A DNA stretch of 64,000 nt from Bacteroidia bacterium (GTDB lineage Bacteria > Bacteroidota > Bacteroidia > Cytophagales > Cyclobacteriaceae), in the NCBI GenBank assembly GCA_030432655.1, contig JAUILA010000007.1, positions 123,586 to 187,585 on the forward strand, read 5' to 3'. Below, in pieces: positions 1 to 8,267 of this stretch (its first letter is position 1; each line of letters opens with the position of its first letter). The notes under the pieces are model-generated. The model had not been told where the DNA came from and did no database searches. It saw nothing but the letters and a program-made list of their open reading frames with translations. The position numbers and the translations under genes were made by a program.

Positions 1-90
1 TGCCCCTGATTTCAGCGCAATGGCATGAGCCAGCTGGACGGCACTGTCGGCACATTCAGAAAAATCAGTCGGGACAAGTACAGCGTTCAT
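1..90 (-). CDS. Universal stress protein (UspA family), N-terminal 30 residues, cut by window edge
   Basis: Reading the minus strand from an ATG at 90 gives an open frame to the window edge. It begins MNAVLVPTDFSE and continues with CADSAVQLAHAIALKSGA. The short hydrophobic first strand followed by PTDFS and then an amphipathic helix with the A.QLAHAIA pattern is the usual start of UspA-type nucleotide-binding stress proteins. Family members act in the cytoplasm during starvation, oxygen limitation and other stress. The gene diverges from the phosphoribosyltransferase-like gene at 242; these two protein families are often neighbours in bacteria. Only the start is visible, so the number of Usp domains is unknown. 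Confidence 0.8.
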   Translation of the reverse strand, partial: MNAVLVPTDFSECADSAVQLAHAIALKSGA

Positions 91-241
91 AGCTCTTAGA
101 TAAAAATTATCCGGCTCTTTTGCCCTGACCTGGATCATATACCGGTAAAATCCTTATCACCGGATCTTCAATAACAAGGATCATTATCCCGGCTGCCCGT
201 CGTCATAGTCCTGGCAGGTTATAATAACGATATTTATTACT
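91..241. promoter_or_regulatory. Divergent intergenic region with repeated GGATCAT..CCGG motifs
   Basis: This 151-bp region separates the divergent stress protein and phosphoribosyltransferase-like genes and must hold both promoters. Two related direct repeats lie 46 bp apart: GGATCATATACCGG (132-145) and GGATCATTATCCCGG (178-192). The first overlaps TGACCTGGATCA (126-137), which has the form TGAC-N4-ATCA, like the Crp/Fnr-type box seen at 58525-58538. A minus-strand sequence TAATTTTT (102-109 on the plus strand) resembles a Bacteroidota -7 element for the stress gene. The regulatory role is inferred. Confidence 0.35.
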
Positions 242-919
242 ATGATCCATCAACACTCATCGATAGGCAAAAAGGTCCCGTTTTTTGATCGCCGGGAAGC
301 CGGAGAGCTTTTGGGTGAACAGCTTTATGAATATACAGGGGCCGACAAGGTGCTTGTTTTGGGGATTCCACGCGGAGGTGTTCCGGTGGCAGCCGCGCTC
401 GCATCAAAACTCAAGCTTCCACTCATTCTTTTTCCATGTCTGAAAATCAACCACCCGGCCGATCCGCATCAAAGTATTGGCTCGGTATGTGAAGACGACG
501 TAATTCTCCACCCGGACTCGGAAATACCAACTGATATCATCCGCCACCAATTCAGCCGGATGCAAAAAAAGATAAATAGAGCGCTTTCTGTTTATGGACG
601 ATTGCCTCAGGACCTGCATGACGTAATCACAATATTGGTGGATGACAGACTAAAGAATGAGGACACGCTGCTTGCATGCCTGCAAAGCCTTCAGAAAAGA
701 AATGCTAAAAAAATAATATTGGCGGTCCCGGTAATTACCACCAGGGAAAAAGAAACCCTCAGACAAAAAGGTATTGAAGTAAAATTCCTGCTCTCGGCCC
801 CTGCCCTGGAAAAGACCGAAACCTATTTTGAACGGTTTGGCGAAGTCACTGATGGTCACATAAAAAGGTTGCTTGAAAAGGCGATTTCATCCAATTCTAC
901 CGCTGATAGCGGTCGCTGA
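242..919 (+). CDS. Phosphoribosyltransferase-like protein with degenerate PRPP loop
   Basis: The 225-residue protein has the layout of the type I phosphoribosyltransferase fold: a first strand and turn (VLGIPRGGVPVA, residues 39-50), a flexible hood (55-125), then ILVDD (131-135) where the PRPP-binding loop should be. Relatives encoded beside universal stress proteins read VDDGIATGAT or similar at this place; here the sequence is VDDRLKNEDT. The two acidic residues survive, but the glycine/threonine phosphate-gripping part is lost. A last strand, KKIILAVPVI, is intact. It may therefore not bind PRPP normally and could be a regulatory or diverged enzyme. It has no signal peptide and is likely cytoplasmic. 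It is transcribed away from the stress protein. Confidence 0.7.
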   Translation: MIHQHSSIGKKVPFFDRREAGELLGEQLYEYTGADKVLVLGIPRGGVPVAAALASKLKLPLILFPCLKINHPADPHQSIGSVCEDDVILHPDSEIPTDIIRHQFSRMQKKINRALSVYGRLPQDLHDVITILVDDRLKNEDTLLACLQSLQKRNAKKIILAVPVITTREKETLRQKGIEVKFLLSAPALEKTETYFERFGEVTDGHIKRLLEKAISSNSTADSGR

Positions 920-1014
920 TTCTGATGATACCAGTCATTGCACAAATCAGGCTTTCATTATAATTTCTGGTATAAGTGAAACGCAATGCCGCGACATTGC
1001 ATAATTCAATTATC

Positions 1015-1944
1015 ATGAAAAATTTAAGTAAAGCTTTTATTATCGGGCTTTTGTTCATGATTGGAACTGTGTTGACAACCACAGCACAAATCACACTGCC
1101 CGATGAGAATGCCCGAGCGACCTTAACTCAGGAAATCGGATTGACCGAAGTTTATTTTGAGTATACAAGGCCAGCCACCAAGGGCCACGTAATATTTGGC
1201 GAACGTATTCCCTACGGAGAACGATGGCTTACCACAGACTGGCAATATCTCAGAGCCAGGTTTGATGACGATATGCTGCTGGATAATGGTGATCGGCTGC
1301 CTGCCGGCAATTATGCCATTGAAGTGATCCCAAATGAAAATCAATGGGTGATCATTTTTAAAAAAGGAGAATGGAAACAGGCTACTATGGCATTTTTGGA
1401 AGAGGACATGATCTACATGTTTGAAACTGAACCGGAAACTTATTTCAGCACCGGGGCAGAGGTAGCACGCATTACTGTTATTCCGGAAAAACTGGCAGAA
1501 CAGGCGGATAACTTTACCGTTCAGCTTATGAACATCTGCACTACCTGCGCTCAGGTGCAGCTTTCCTGGGATTTCACCAGGGTAACATTTGGCATCAGCA
1601 ATGAAATTGATGAACAGGTTCAGGCTACCATTCATAAATTTACCACCAACCCTGAGCTCAAACTTTCCGGCCAGTACTACCTGGCAGCCAAATATTATCT
1701 TGATACCAACAAAGATCTGGACAAAGCGCTTGAATGGATAAACAAATCCCTTGAGTACGGTCCGGATGCCTATTGGGTAATGCATACCAAAGCAGAAATC
1801 CTTGCTAAACAAGGTGATCTGAAAGCCGCTATTAACACCGCGGAAGAGTCACAAAAAATGGCTGAAAAGAAAGGTGACATGGACTTTGTCCGGATCAACC
1901 AGCTTGAAATTCAACGCTGGAAAGATCAAAGAAAAGGATCCTGA
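1015..1944 (+). CDS. Exported DUF2911 protein with C-terminal TPR-like repeats
   Basis: I start the protein at the ATG at 1015 because it gives a clean signal peptide (MKNLSKAFIIGLLF... ending TTTAQ, residues 1-25). The in-frame ATG at 976 would add 13 residues with no signal character. Residues 26-165 match the DUF2911 pattern common in Bacteroidota: an EVYFEYTRPA strand, then GERIPYGERWLTT, then LPAGNYAIEVIP. Residues 205-309 form helical pairs (YYLAAKYYLDTNKDLDKALE; A.W.MHTKAEILAKQGD) that look like tetratricopeptide repeats. The molecular role is unknown, and it is probably periplasmic. A strong terminator follows at 1975-2003, so it is likely the last gene of its transcript. Confidence 0.75.
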   Translation: MKNLSKAFIIGLLFMIGTVLTTTAQITLPDENARATLTQEIGLTEVYFEYTRPATKGHVIFGERIPYGERWLTTDWQYLRARFDDDMLLDNGDRLPAGNYAIEVIPNENQWVIIFKKGEWKQATMAFLEEDMIYMFETEPETYFSTGAEVARITVIPEKLAEQADNFTVQLMNICTTCAQVQLSWDFTRVTFGISNEIDEQVQATIHKFTTNPELKLSGQYYLAAKYYLDTNKDLDKALEWINKSLEYGPDAYWVMHTKAEILAKQGDLKAAINTAEESQKMAEKKGDMDFVRINQLEIQRWKDQRKGS

Positions 1945-1974
1945 TTCGCCATGAATTAAATGTTATAATATTGT

Positions 1975-2003
1975 GCCGCCGGATAGACACCGGCGGCTTT
2001 TTT
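1975..2003 (+). terminator. Rho-independent terminator after the DUF2911 gene
   Basis: A perfect 8-bp GC stem, GCCGCCGG (1975-1982) and CCGGCGGC (1990-1997), with a 7-nt loop is followed by six T residues (1998-2003). It sits 31 bp after the DUF2911 stop codon and 14 bp before the next start. It also argues against the GTG at 1973 as the start of the following gene, since that reading would run through the hairpin. Confidence 0.9.
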
Positions 2004-2017
2004 CCGTTAATACCAAT

Positions 2018-3490
2018 ATGATTACAAATCCGGTTTCATCTATCGCTGAACAACTTGAAGATGTTCTGGCCTACGTAGAATCTGAAAAAGAAAAAGCGCC
2101 AGATATTCTTGCCGTTGATAAACGGCTTAGCGCGAAAAACCTGCGGAATTACATGAAATTCAGGGAACTTGATATCGCTGAATTTCAGGCCGGACTGGGC
2201 TCGCTGGGTTTGTCTCGGTTTGCCCGGGCAGAAGGACATATTCTCCATTCCATATACCAGGTTCGTTCAATTCTCCGCAAACTGAACAATGAGGAATTAA
2301 TAACAGAATTCAAAGAACAGCATCCTGATCCGGATGAGGCGCTGCAATTGCTGACCCATAATACGTACAGGTTGCTGGGTCCCAGAATGCCGGAAAGGAG
2401 AATGATGATTATGGCCACCCTTCCATCAGAATCGGCTGAAGATGCCGGCATAATAGAAAAGCTCGTCGCTGGCGGAATGAACTGTGCCCGGATCAATTGT
2501 GCGCACGATAATCCGGAGACCTGGCTTAAAATGATTGATCACGTTCGTACCGCCGCGGCACACCATGACCGCACGGTAAAGATCGCCATGGATCTCGGGG
2601 GCCCAAAACTCAGAACGACCGGCGTTTCGGGTACACTGCTTGACAAAAAAGGGAACAAGTGTTTGCTCCTGTTCCCGGAAGACAAGCTTCTGCTGACTGC
2701 TAATCTGCCGGCAAATGAAGAGGGGGATAAGGCTGTATCCATGTCTCTGCCGTCCATACTTCAGGATATTAAGCCCGGGGAAAGAATATTTTTCGATGAT
2801 GGAAAAATTGAATGTGTGGTCCGTGAAAAACAGTCGGATCAGGTTGAACTTTGCGTAATCCGATGCAAACCCCAGGGCTCCAGGCTAAGGATTGACAAGG
2901 GCATCAATTTTCCGGATTCTGAACTCAGTATTTCAGGACTGACCGAACAGGATAAGATTGATTTACGCTTTATTGTCAAACATGCCGATATAGTTAATTT
3001 CAGTTTTGTTAATACTATTGAAGATCTCAAGGAATTATTCCACCAAATGCCGGTTAATCAGACAAAGCTACCAGGTGTGATCCTGAAGATTGAAACCAAA
3101 CGGGCTTACAACAACCTTTCTTCCCTCCTGCTGGAATCTATGCGTTACCCAAACCCGGCAGGGGTTATGATCGCACGCGGAGATCTGGCGGTGGAGGCCG
3201 GCTGGGAAAATATCGGATACATTCAACGGGAAATTCTTAGAATATGTACAGCCGCTCACACGCCCATTGTGTGGGCCACCCAGGTACTTGAAAATCTGGC
3301 AAAAAAAGGAACTCCTTCCCGTTCAGAGGTAACTGATATTGTTCAGTCCATGAAAGCGGATTGTGTCATGCTCAACAAGGGGCCATTTGTCAATGATGCC
3401 CTTGTATTTCTGAATAATTTCCTGATTCGCGGTGAAGAATTCCAGCAGAAGAATAAATCAATGTTGCCATCGTTGCGTGAGCTTATCTAA
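2018..3490 (+). CDS. Atypical pyruvate kinase-like protein with N-terminal extension
   Basis: The start is the ATG at 2018, just past the terminator. This gives 490 residues. The first ~125 residues are an all-helical extension containing RNYMKFRELDI and LGLSRFARAEGHIL, as in the long pyruvate-kinase-like proteins of several phyla. The kinase domain follows: MIMATLPSESA, then ARINCAHDN (canonical kinases read RLNFSHG), AMDLGGPKLR, ILKIETKRA with the catalytic-lysine position around residue 357, MIARGDLAVE, and ATQVLENL with the conserved threonine. The usual end motif LSGETA is replaced by LNKGPFV, and there is no C-terminal regulatory domain. It may still make ATP and pyruvate from phosphoenolpyruvate, but family members are little studied. 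Its stop overlaps that of the convergent outer membrane factor gene. Confidence 0.75.
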   Translation: MITNPVSSIAEQLEDVLAYVESEKEKAPDILAVDKRLSAKNLRNYMKFRELDIAEFQAGLGSLGLSRFARAEGHILHSIYQVRSILRKLNNEELITEFKEQHPDPDEALQLLTHNTYRLLGPRMPERRMMIMATLPSESAEDAGIIEKLVAGGMNCARINCAHDNPETWLKMIDHVRTAAAHHDRTVKIAMDLGGPKLRTTGVSGTLLDKKGNKCLLLFPEDKLLLTANLPANEEGDKAVSMSLPSILQDIKPGERIFFDDGKIECVVREKQSDQVELCVIRCKPQGSRLRIDKGINFPDSELSISGLTEQDKIDLRFIVKHADIVNFSFVNTIEDLKELFHQMPVNQTKLPGVILKIETKRAYNNLSSLLLESMRYPNPAGVMIARGDLAVEAGWENIGYIQREILRICTAAHTPIVWATQVLENLAKKGTPSRSEVTDIVQSMKADCVMLNKGPFVNDALVFLNNFLIRGEEFQQKNKSMLPSLRELI

Positions 3491-4889
3491 TGCTGTCACT
3501 TTCTTCCGTGATGCGATCAGCAAGAACGGAATCCTGCATGGCAACCCATCCCCCTCCGAGGGCTGCATACAAATCAATAGTTGAGGTAATCTGCAGTCTG
3601 AGGGTCTCGGATGCTTTTAATTGTGAGCTGAACAACGATCGTTGCAGATCAAGTACTTCCAGGTAACTGGTCAGGCCGCCGTCATACCTGACCCATGATA
3701 ATTCAGCTGCCTCCTCGGCCGCCTGCATTTGACCCCGGCGGATTACGAATTCCTCATCATATGTCTCCACGGCAATCAAGGCATCCTGCACCTCACGAAT
3801 CGCATTTAAATAGACACTTTCGTAATTATTCAGCGCCTGCTCGGTCCTGGCTTTTTCTACCTCCACCCCGGCCTTTACAGCACCGCTGTTAAACAGCGGA
3901 CCGAGGACCTGGGCACCCAGGGTGGCAAATGCTGCTGCAGGATTGACCAACTGAGCCCCCATGTCGGCACTCAGGGTCAATGAAGGATATTTCAATGCTT
4001 CTGCAATACCTATTCGCTCGGTCTGGGCCTGTAGTAATCGTTCAGCCGCCCGCACATCAGGTCTTCTGTCCAGCAATTCGGATGGTATGCCGGCCGGCAG
4101 TACCGGGGGGAATACCTGGCTGGTAAGCTCCTGACCCCTTGGTATTGATTGAGGGGGCACACCCATCAGGATACTGATGGCATTCTCAGTCTGCACGCGC
4201 AGCCGGGTAAATGTACGGATAGCTGTTTCTGCTTCGGCCAACTGAATTTTTGCCTGGTTCAGATCCACTTCACTGACAAACCCCGCATTGAACCTGGCCT
4301 GAACGATCTCCAGGTTGGATTGCCATGATTCGGCCGTCTGCCTGGCCACAAGCAACCTGTTGTCCAGGTCCAGCAATGTCATGTATCCTTTGGCAGTTTC
4401 ACTGACAATGATAATGGTCAATGTCCGGTAAGCCTCTTCCGTAGCCAGGTATTCCTGGAACGCAGCTTCGTTCATTCTCCTGATCCGACCCCACAAATCG
4501 ACTATATAACTGACATTCAATCCCGCAGTTGCACTGTTAGAAAGGCCATCTCCTCCGCTTTGTGCAGTGGTGGATAAATCCGCACCATAATTTATACGAG
4601 GGTAAAGGTCGGCACGAACAATCTGCAGTCCCGCCCTGGCCGCCCTGATCTGCGCAACAGAGGCTCCCAGATCCCGGTTATTCTCCACTGCCACAGATAT
4701 CAGGCTCACAAGCGTCGAGTCCCGGAATAACTGCCACCAGGGAAGATTGGCAAGAGATGCACCTGCATCTGTATCTAAGCTGTATGACGGTGGCAATACG
4801 GACTCAGGCCGGGTATAGGTTGGCCCCACCTTGCATGCCTGAAGAATGAACAGGAGAATAATGAATGAACCGATGATCCTTCCCGTCAT
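3483..4889 (-). CDS. NodT-type outer membrane efflux lipoprotein
   Basis: This 468-residue protein is an outer membrane factor of the TolC/NodT type, the exit duct of a three-part exporter. The signal peptide ends in a lipobox (LQAC, Cys19), followed by KVGPTYTRPE, the typical start of NodT-family lipoproteins. The mature part has two repeats of the long-helix/beta-strand unit, with AQIRAARAGLQIVRADLYP, SYIVDLWGRIR and ERLLQAQTERIGIAEALKYP as family landmarks. It is the last gene of an operon with the HlyD-like adaptor and the DUF2955 membrane protein; its start overlaps the stop of the DUF2955 gene by ATGA. The substrate is unknown. Confidence 0.9.
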   Translation of the reverse strand: MTGRIIGSFIILLFILQACKVGPTYTRPESVLPPSYSLDTDAGASLANLPWWQLFRDSTLVSLISVAVENNRDLGASVAQIRAARAGLQIVRADLYPRINYGADLSTTAQSGGDGLSNSATAGLNVSYIVDLWGRIRRMNEAAFQEYLATEEAYRTLTIIIVSETAKGYMTLLDLDNRLLVARQTAESWQSNLEIVQARFNAGFVSEVDLNQAKIQLAEAETAIRTFTRLRVQTENAISILMGVPPQSIPRGQELTSQVFPPVLPAGIPSELLDRRPDVRAAERLLQAQTERIGIAEALKYPSLTLSADMGAQLVNPAAAFATLGAQVLGPLFNSGAVKAGVEVEKARTEQALNNYESVYLNAIREVQDALIAVETYDEEFVIRRGQMQAAEEAAELSWVRYDGGLTSYLEVLDLQRSLFSSQLKASETLRLQITSTIDLYAALGGGWVAMQDSVLADRITEESDSIR

Positions 4890-5914
4890 GTAGTTTTCTC
4901 TTTATTTGAACGGGAGAATTGTCTGATAATCGCAAATGCAAGAACCACGTAGGACACAGCCATACTCATCTGCAAAACACGAGTCCATACTTTGTCACCC
5001 GCCTCCCCTTCCGAACCGGTCACCGATCCCAAAATCAGAAGAAAGGTGGAAAATGCAGTTCCGTAAAGGGAGGCACCCGGGCGCCCCGAAAACAACCGGT
5101 TGCCCATTAACAAGCCCGCAATAATTGTTAACAGGAACAAAAAGAATACATTCGGTACAACTGTCAGGAGGTTAAATACGATGATCGCACCGATGCCCCC
5201 GGCTATATTCGCAATTACCATGAATATACCCGCCTTCGCATTTCGCGTGGCCGGGGTAAGTGAAAGAATCATAACAAAAATGAGCACCAGGATCGCTCCT
5301 GACCATTGATAAATAAAATACAGGATAAAGAGCGGCATCACCACAATTACTGTATTTATGGCATCCCGATAACGCTCCTGTTCTGATCTTACCTGACCTG
5401 CTTTGGTGGTGTGAATTGCTTTCTCATTAAAAGGAAAGATCAGGAATACAAGCCATACGAGGAGCAGGGCGACCAGCGCATTAATGATCAGGTTAATGGC
5501 AATAACACTTCCCAGCCGCGTGGAGACCAGAGATACAAAGGGAATGAGTGTCAATGACAGGGTTAAGAAGAGTTTCACTATGGCGTTCAGCCTTTTTGAA
5601 TAAAGCACAAGCAATAAAACCAGCGCAAACATCGGGAGAAAAACCATAGGAAAACTGATGAATATCCGGCTGAAGATCACCGCAAAAAAGCTGGTCACCG
5701 CAAGCATTATCAGGAAAGCGATTCCGGTCTTGAAGGTCTGTGGTTTCATACCCGGATTAAGAAAATTGAGCGCCAGGACCGGGGTCAGGTAGGAAAGGGT
5801 ATAATCAGCTACGAGACTGAATGTCAGAATGACAGCGGCTCCTACCGCATACCGGAAGACCGGCCTTGCCCTGGCCCATCCGTATGAATCAATATGTGAC
5901 GAATCAGCGGACAT
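4886..5914 (-). CDS. DUF2955 multi-pass inner membrane protein of an HlyD-linked exporter
   Basis: The 342-residue protein has about ten hydrophobic segments in two halves, separated by a polar stretch (residues ~165-190, NEKAIHTTKAGQVRSEQERY). This fits DUF2955, a family related to the fusaric-acid-resistance/aromatic acid exporter (FUSC) proteins. Such proteins serve as the inner membrane component when an EmrA/HlyD-type adaptor is present without an MFS or RND pump. Its start overlaps the adaptor gene by 11 bp and its stop overlaps the outer membrane factor by 4 bp, so the three are translated together. Substrate and energy coupling are not visible in the sequence. Confidence 0.75.
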   Translation of the reverse strand: MSADSSHIDSYGWARARPVFRYAVGAAVILTFSLVADYTLSYLTPVLALNFLNPGMKPQTFKTGIAFLIMLAVTSFFAVIFSRIFISFPMVFLPMFALVLLLVLYSKRLNAIVKLFLTLSLTLIPFVSLVSTRLGSVIAINLIINALVALLLVWLVFLIFPFNEKAIHTTKAGQVRSEQERYRDAINTVIVVMPLFILYFIYQWSGAILVLIFVMILSLTPATRNAKAGIFMVIANIAGGIGAIIVFNLLTVVPNVFFLFLLTIIAGLLMGNRLFSGRPGASLYGTAFSTFLLILGSVTGSEGEAGDKVWTRVLQMSMAVSYVVLAFAIIRQFSRSNKEKTT

Positions 5915-7031
5915 AGGACAACCAGCTTAACAAGCGTATTCTGAACCGCCCCAGCGCATTCAGGAACCAATGATCTCCTGTGTAGACAATTACGTCCACA
6001 TGCCCTCCCCGTCGCATGATTGCTTCAACTTCTTCGCTTTCAAAGGAAATGATCACAGGAAACCGCTGCGGATCCCGTAACCATCCCTGGCTGCTGCTGA
6101 TGGTTGGTAAATCCCCGCGGTTGGAGTTTCCTGTACTAACCCCATATCCAATACTCATAACACTGCCCTGAAAAACTTTGCCCGGAGCGACATCCAGGGC
6201 AAACTCAGCGATATCTCCCGGTTGCATAACAGCCAGGTTATTCTCCTTCATGTCTGCCTGCAGCCAAGTGTCCTTCTCAGATACCAGGGCAGCCAGTGGC
6301 TGTCCGGGAGAGGCGTAGTACCCGAGATCGATGCTGAAACTTTCAATGTATCCATTGGATTCGGCAATAACAGAGGTAAACGCAAGATCAAGCTGGGCTT
6401 GCTCAAGCGCTTTCAGAGCCGCACGGAATTGCGGGTTTTCTTCTCCCGAAATCCCCAGGGCCTGCTGGGACCTTTCCAGGTCAGCCTCTGCTGAGGCAAC
6501 CTGCTCGGTCGCCTGCATGAGCGACGTCTCGGCCTGGTCCCGGTCAGACTGGGACAAGGCACCCGGATTTTCTTCAAGTACTTTCTGAACCCTGTTCCAG
6601 TTTCGTTGCGCCCGGTCAAGCTGGGCCCGTGCCACACCAAGCCGTCCTGCGGCGGACTTTACCGAAGCCGTTCTGGCCGCCACGCTCTGCGCAGTATTAT
6701 CCAGGTTGGCCTCAGATCGGTCTACCGCCAGCTGATATGGTCTCGGGTCAATTCTGAACAGGGTATCCCCGGCTGAAACCGGCGAATGCAGCCGTACATT
6801 AATATCTGTGATATTGCCTGATACGCGCGGGACGATAGGCACCATCAGGCCATTCACCATGGCCTGGTCGGTATACGGGACATAACGATCAGAAAGAATG
6901 TAAAAGATGAGAAACAAAACCGAAATAAGGAGAAGCGTTAACGTAACTACCTTGATGGACTTGTTTTTTTTCGGAGCGGGTGCTGCTGATTTTTCTGTTT
7001 CAGTACCCGGGGTGGTGCTATCTTCAGCCAT
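5904..7031 (-). CDS. HlyD/EmrA-family membrane fusion protein
   Basis: This is the 375-residue periplasmic adaptor of the exporter encoded by the next two genes. A charged N-terminal tail (MAEDSTTPGTETEKS) is followed by one membrane anchor at residues ~28-48. Then comes the biotinyl-lipoyl-like half (VPRVSGNITDINVRLHSPV), a long coiled-coil hairpin rich in Ala/Gln/Arg (residues ~95-210), the second lipoyl half (VIAESNGYIESFSI), and a beta-barrel region with the usual DTWLQADMKE and PGKVFQGSVMSIG motifs. It is the first gene of the operon, facing bioF across a 137-bp gap. Confidence 0.9.
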   Translation of the reverse strand: MAEDSTTPGTETEKSAAPAPKKNKSIKVVTLTLLLISVLFLIFYILSDRYVPYTDQAMVNGLMVPIVPRVSGNITDINVRLHSPVSAGDTLFRIDPRPYQLAVDRSEANLDNTAQSVAARTASVKSAAGRLGVARAQLDRAQRNWNRVQKVLEENPGALSQSDRDQAETSLMQATEQVASAEADLERSQQALGISGEENPQFRAALKALEQAQLDLAFTSVIAESNGYIESFSIDLGYYASPGQPLAALVSEKDTWLQADMKENNLAVMQPGDIAEFALDVAPGKVFQGSVMSIGYGVSTGNSNRGDLPTISSSQGWLRDPQRFPVIISFESEEVEAIMRRGGHVDVIVYTGDHWFLNALGRFRIRLLSWLSYVR

Positions 7032-7147
7032 GGATTATCTCAATTCTGCCATTTTTCTTCCCGATTCAAGATATTCATTTTGAGAAAGCTTTCAAACAAT
7101 AACTTCAGGCCCTGGCGAATGGAATGGGCAAGTTATGATTTTACGAG

Positions 7148-7155
7148 TACATTTG
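7148..7155 (+). promoter_or_regulatory. Candidate -7 element (TACATTTG) for bioF-bioD
   Basis: TACATTTG matches the Bacteroidota -7 consensus TAnnTTTG exactly and ends 13 bp before the bioF ATG. No good TTTG -33 element is found 19-21 bp upstream, so the call is tentative. Confidence 0.4.
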
Positions 7156-7168
7156 ACAGGAATAAATC

Positions 7169-8266
7169 ATGCAAAACACAGTACATCAACGGATATCTTC
7201 CGAGCTGGAAAACAACAAAACACCGCGGGCGCTTGGTCAGCTCTCAAACCTGACAGATTTTTCCTCCAATGATTACCTGGGCATGGCTAAACAAATCAGT
7301 GGTGAAAATCAGCCCCAGGGCTCTACTGGCTCCCGCCTGCTCACCGGGAATTTCCCCCTGGCTGAAGATACGGAAAACCAGATCGCAGAGAATTTCGGAT
7401 ACGAATCATGCCTGATCTACAGCAGCGGCTATATGGCCAACCTTGGTGTGCTCTCCTGCCTGCCAAAAAGAAATGATCTTATTCTCTACGATCAGCTTTC
7501 CCATGCCTGCATCAAGGACGGCGCAAGACTCAGTATGGCGGAAAGCCAGGCATTCCGCCATAACGATCTGACCGACCTGGAACGCCGTTTGAAAAAAGCA
7601 GCAGGTATTACGTATGTTGTTACGGAATCCATTTTCTCGATGGACGGTGACGAATCGCCGCTTCACGAAATCGCTGACCTCACCGACCGGTACGGAGCCT
7701 CACTAATTGTGGATGAGGCCCATGCTACAGGTGTACGGGGTTTTAAAGGGGGTGGGTGTACGCAGGAGAATGGAATTCAGGAAAAAATCCTCGCCGCTGT
7801 TTATACTTTCGGTAAAGGATTCGGCGGACATGGTGCGGCCGTGGCTTCCACACGGCAGGTGAAAGAGTACCTTGTGAATTTCTCCCGGCAGTTCATTTAC
7901 ACCACCGGACTGCCACCGGCGGCTGTTCAGCATATCAGGGAGGTACTGCCGAAAGTCACAGAAACGAGCCGCGAGCGAATTGCCCTCATGGATAACATCA
8001 ATCATTTTAAAAAAATATGGAGCATGGAGGGACCGGGAAACCTCGAAGTCATATCATCGGAAAGCGCGATTCAGGCAATCATATACCCGGGAAATGAAGA
8101 AGTTCGCGGACTTTCCCGGGAACTTCAGAAGAAAGGCTTCGATGTACGTCCAATCCTGTCACCCACGGTGGCGGAAGGTCGGGAACGAATTCGTATTTGC
8201 CTGCATTCCTTCAATACTTTTGAAGAAATTGAGGCTCTGATCCGAAGCATCGCTAAACTTGTCTGA
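7169..8266 (+). CDS. bioF: 8-amino-7-oxononanoate synthase
   Basis: BioF joins pimeloyl-ACP (or -CoA) and L-alanine to form 8-amino-7-oxononanoate, the first step of biotin ring assembly. The 365 residues carry the markers of the alpha-oxoamine synthases: FSSNDYLGMAK near the N-terminus, SGYMANLGVLSCL, DQLSHACIKDGARLS, the PLP-nitrogen-binding aspartate in LIVDEAHATGVRG (around residue 182), and the PLP lysine in FGKGFGGHGAA (around residue 217). Length is slightly below the usual ~385 residues, mostly at the N-terminus. bioD follows directly, its ATG one base after the bioF stop. bioB lies far off near 64 kb on the other strand. Confidence 0.93.
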   Translation: MQNTVHQRISSELENNKTPRALGQLSNLTDFSSNDYLGMAKQISGENQPQGSTGSRLLTGNFPLAEDTENQIAENFGYESCLIYSSGYMANLGVLSCLPKRNDLILYDQLSHACIKDGARLSMAESQAFRHNDLTDLERRLKKAAGITYVVTESIFSMDGDESPLHEIADLTDRYGASLIVDEAHATGVRGFKGGGCTQENGIQEKILAAVYTFGKGFGGHGAAVASTRQVKEYLVNFSRQFIYTTGLPPAAVQHIREVLPKVTETSRERIALMDNINHFKKIWSMEGPGNLEVISSESAIQAIIYPGNEEVRGLSRELQKKGFDVRPILSPTVAEGRERIRICLHSFNTFEEIEALIRSIAKLV

Positions 8267-8267
8267 A

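Noticed and set aside
1123..1812. 229-codon open frame opposite the DUF2911 gene
   Set aside because: Phe/Ile-rich product with no family pattern, lying fully inside a gene with a clear signal peptide and domain; a shadow frame.
1973..2017. GTG at 1973 as start of the pyruvate kinase-like gene
   Set aside because: This reading passes through the terminator hairpin at 1975-2003 and adds residues unlike the family; the ATG at 2018 fits better.
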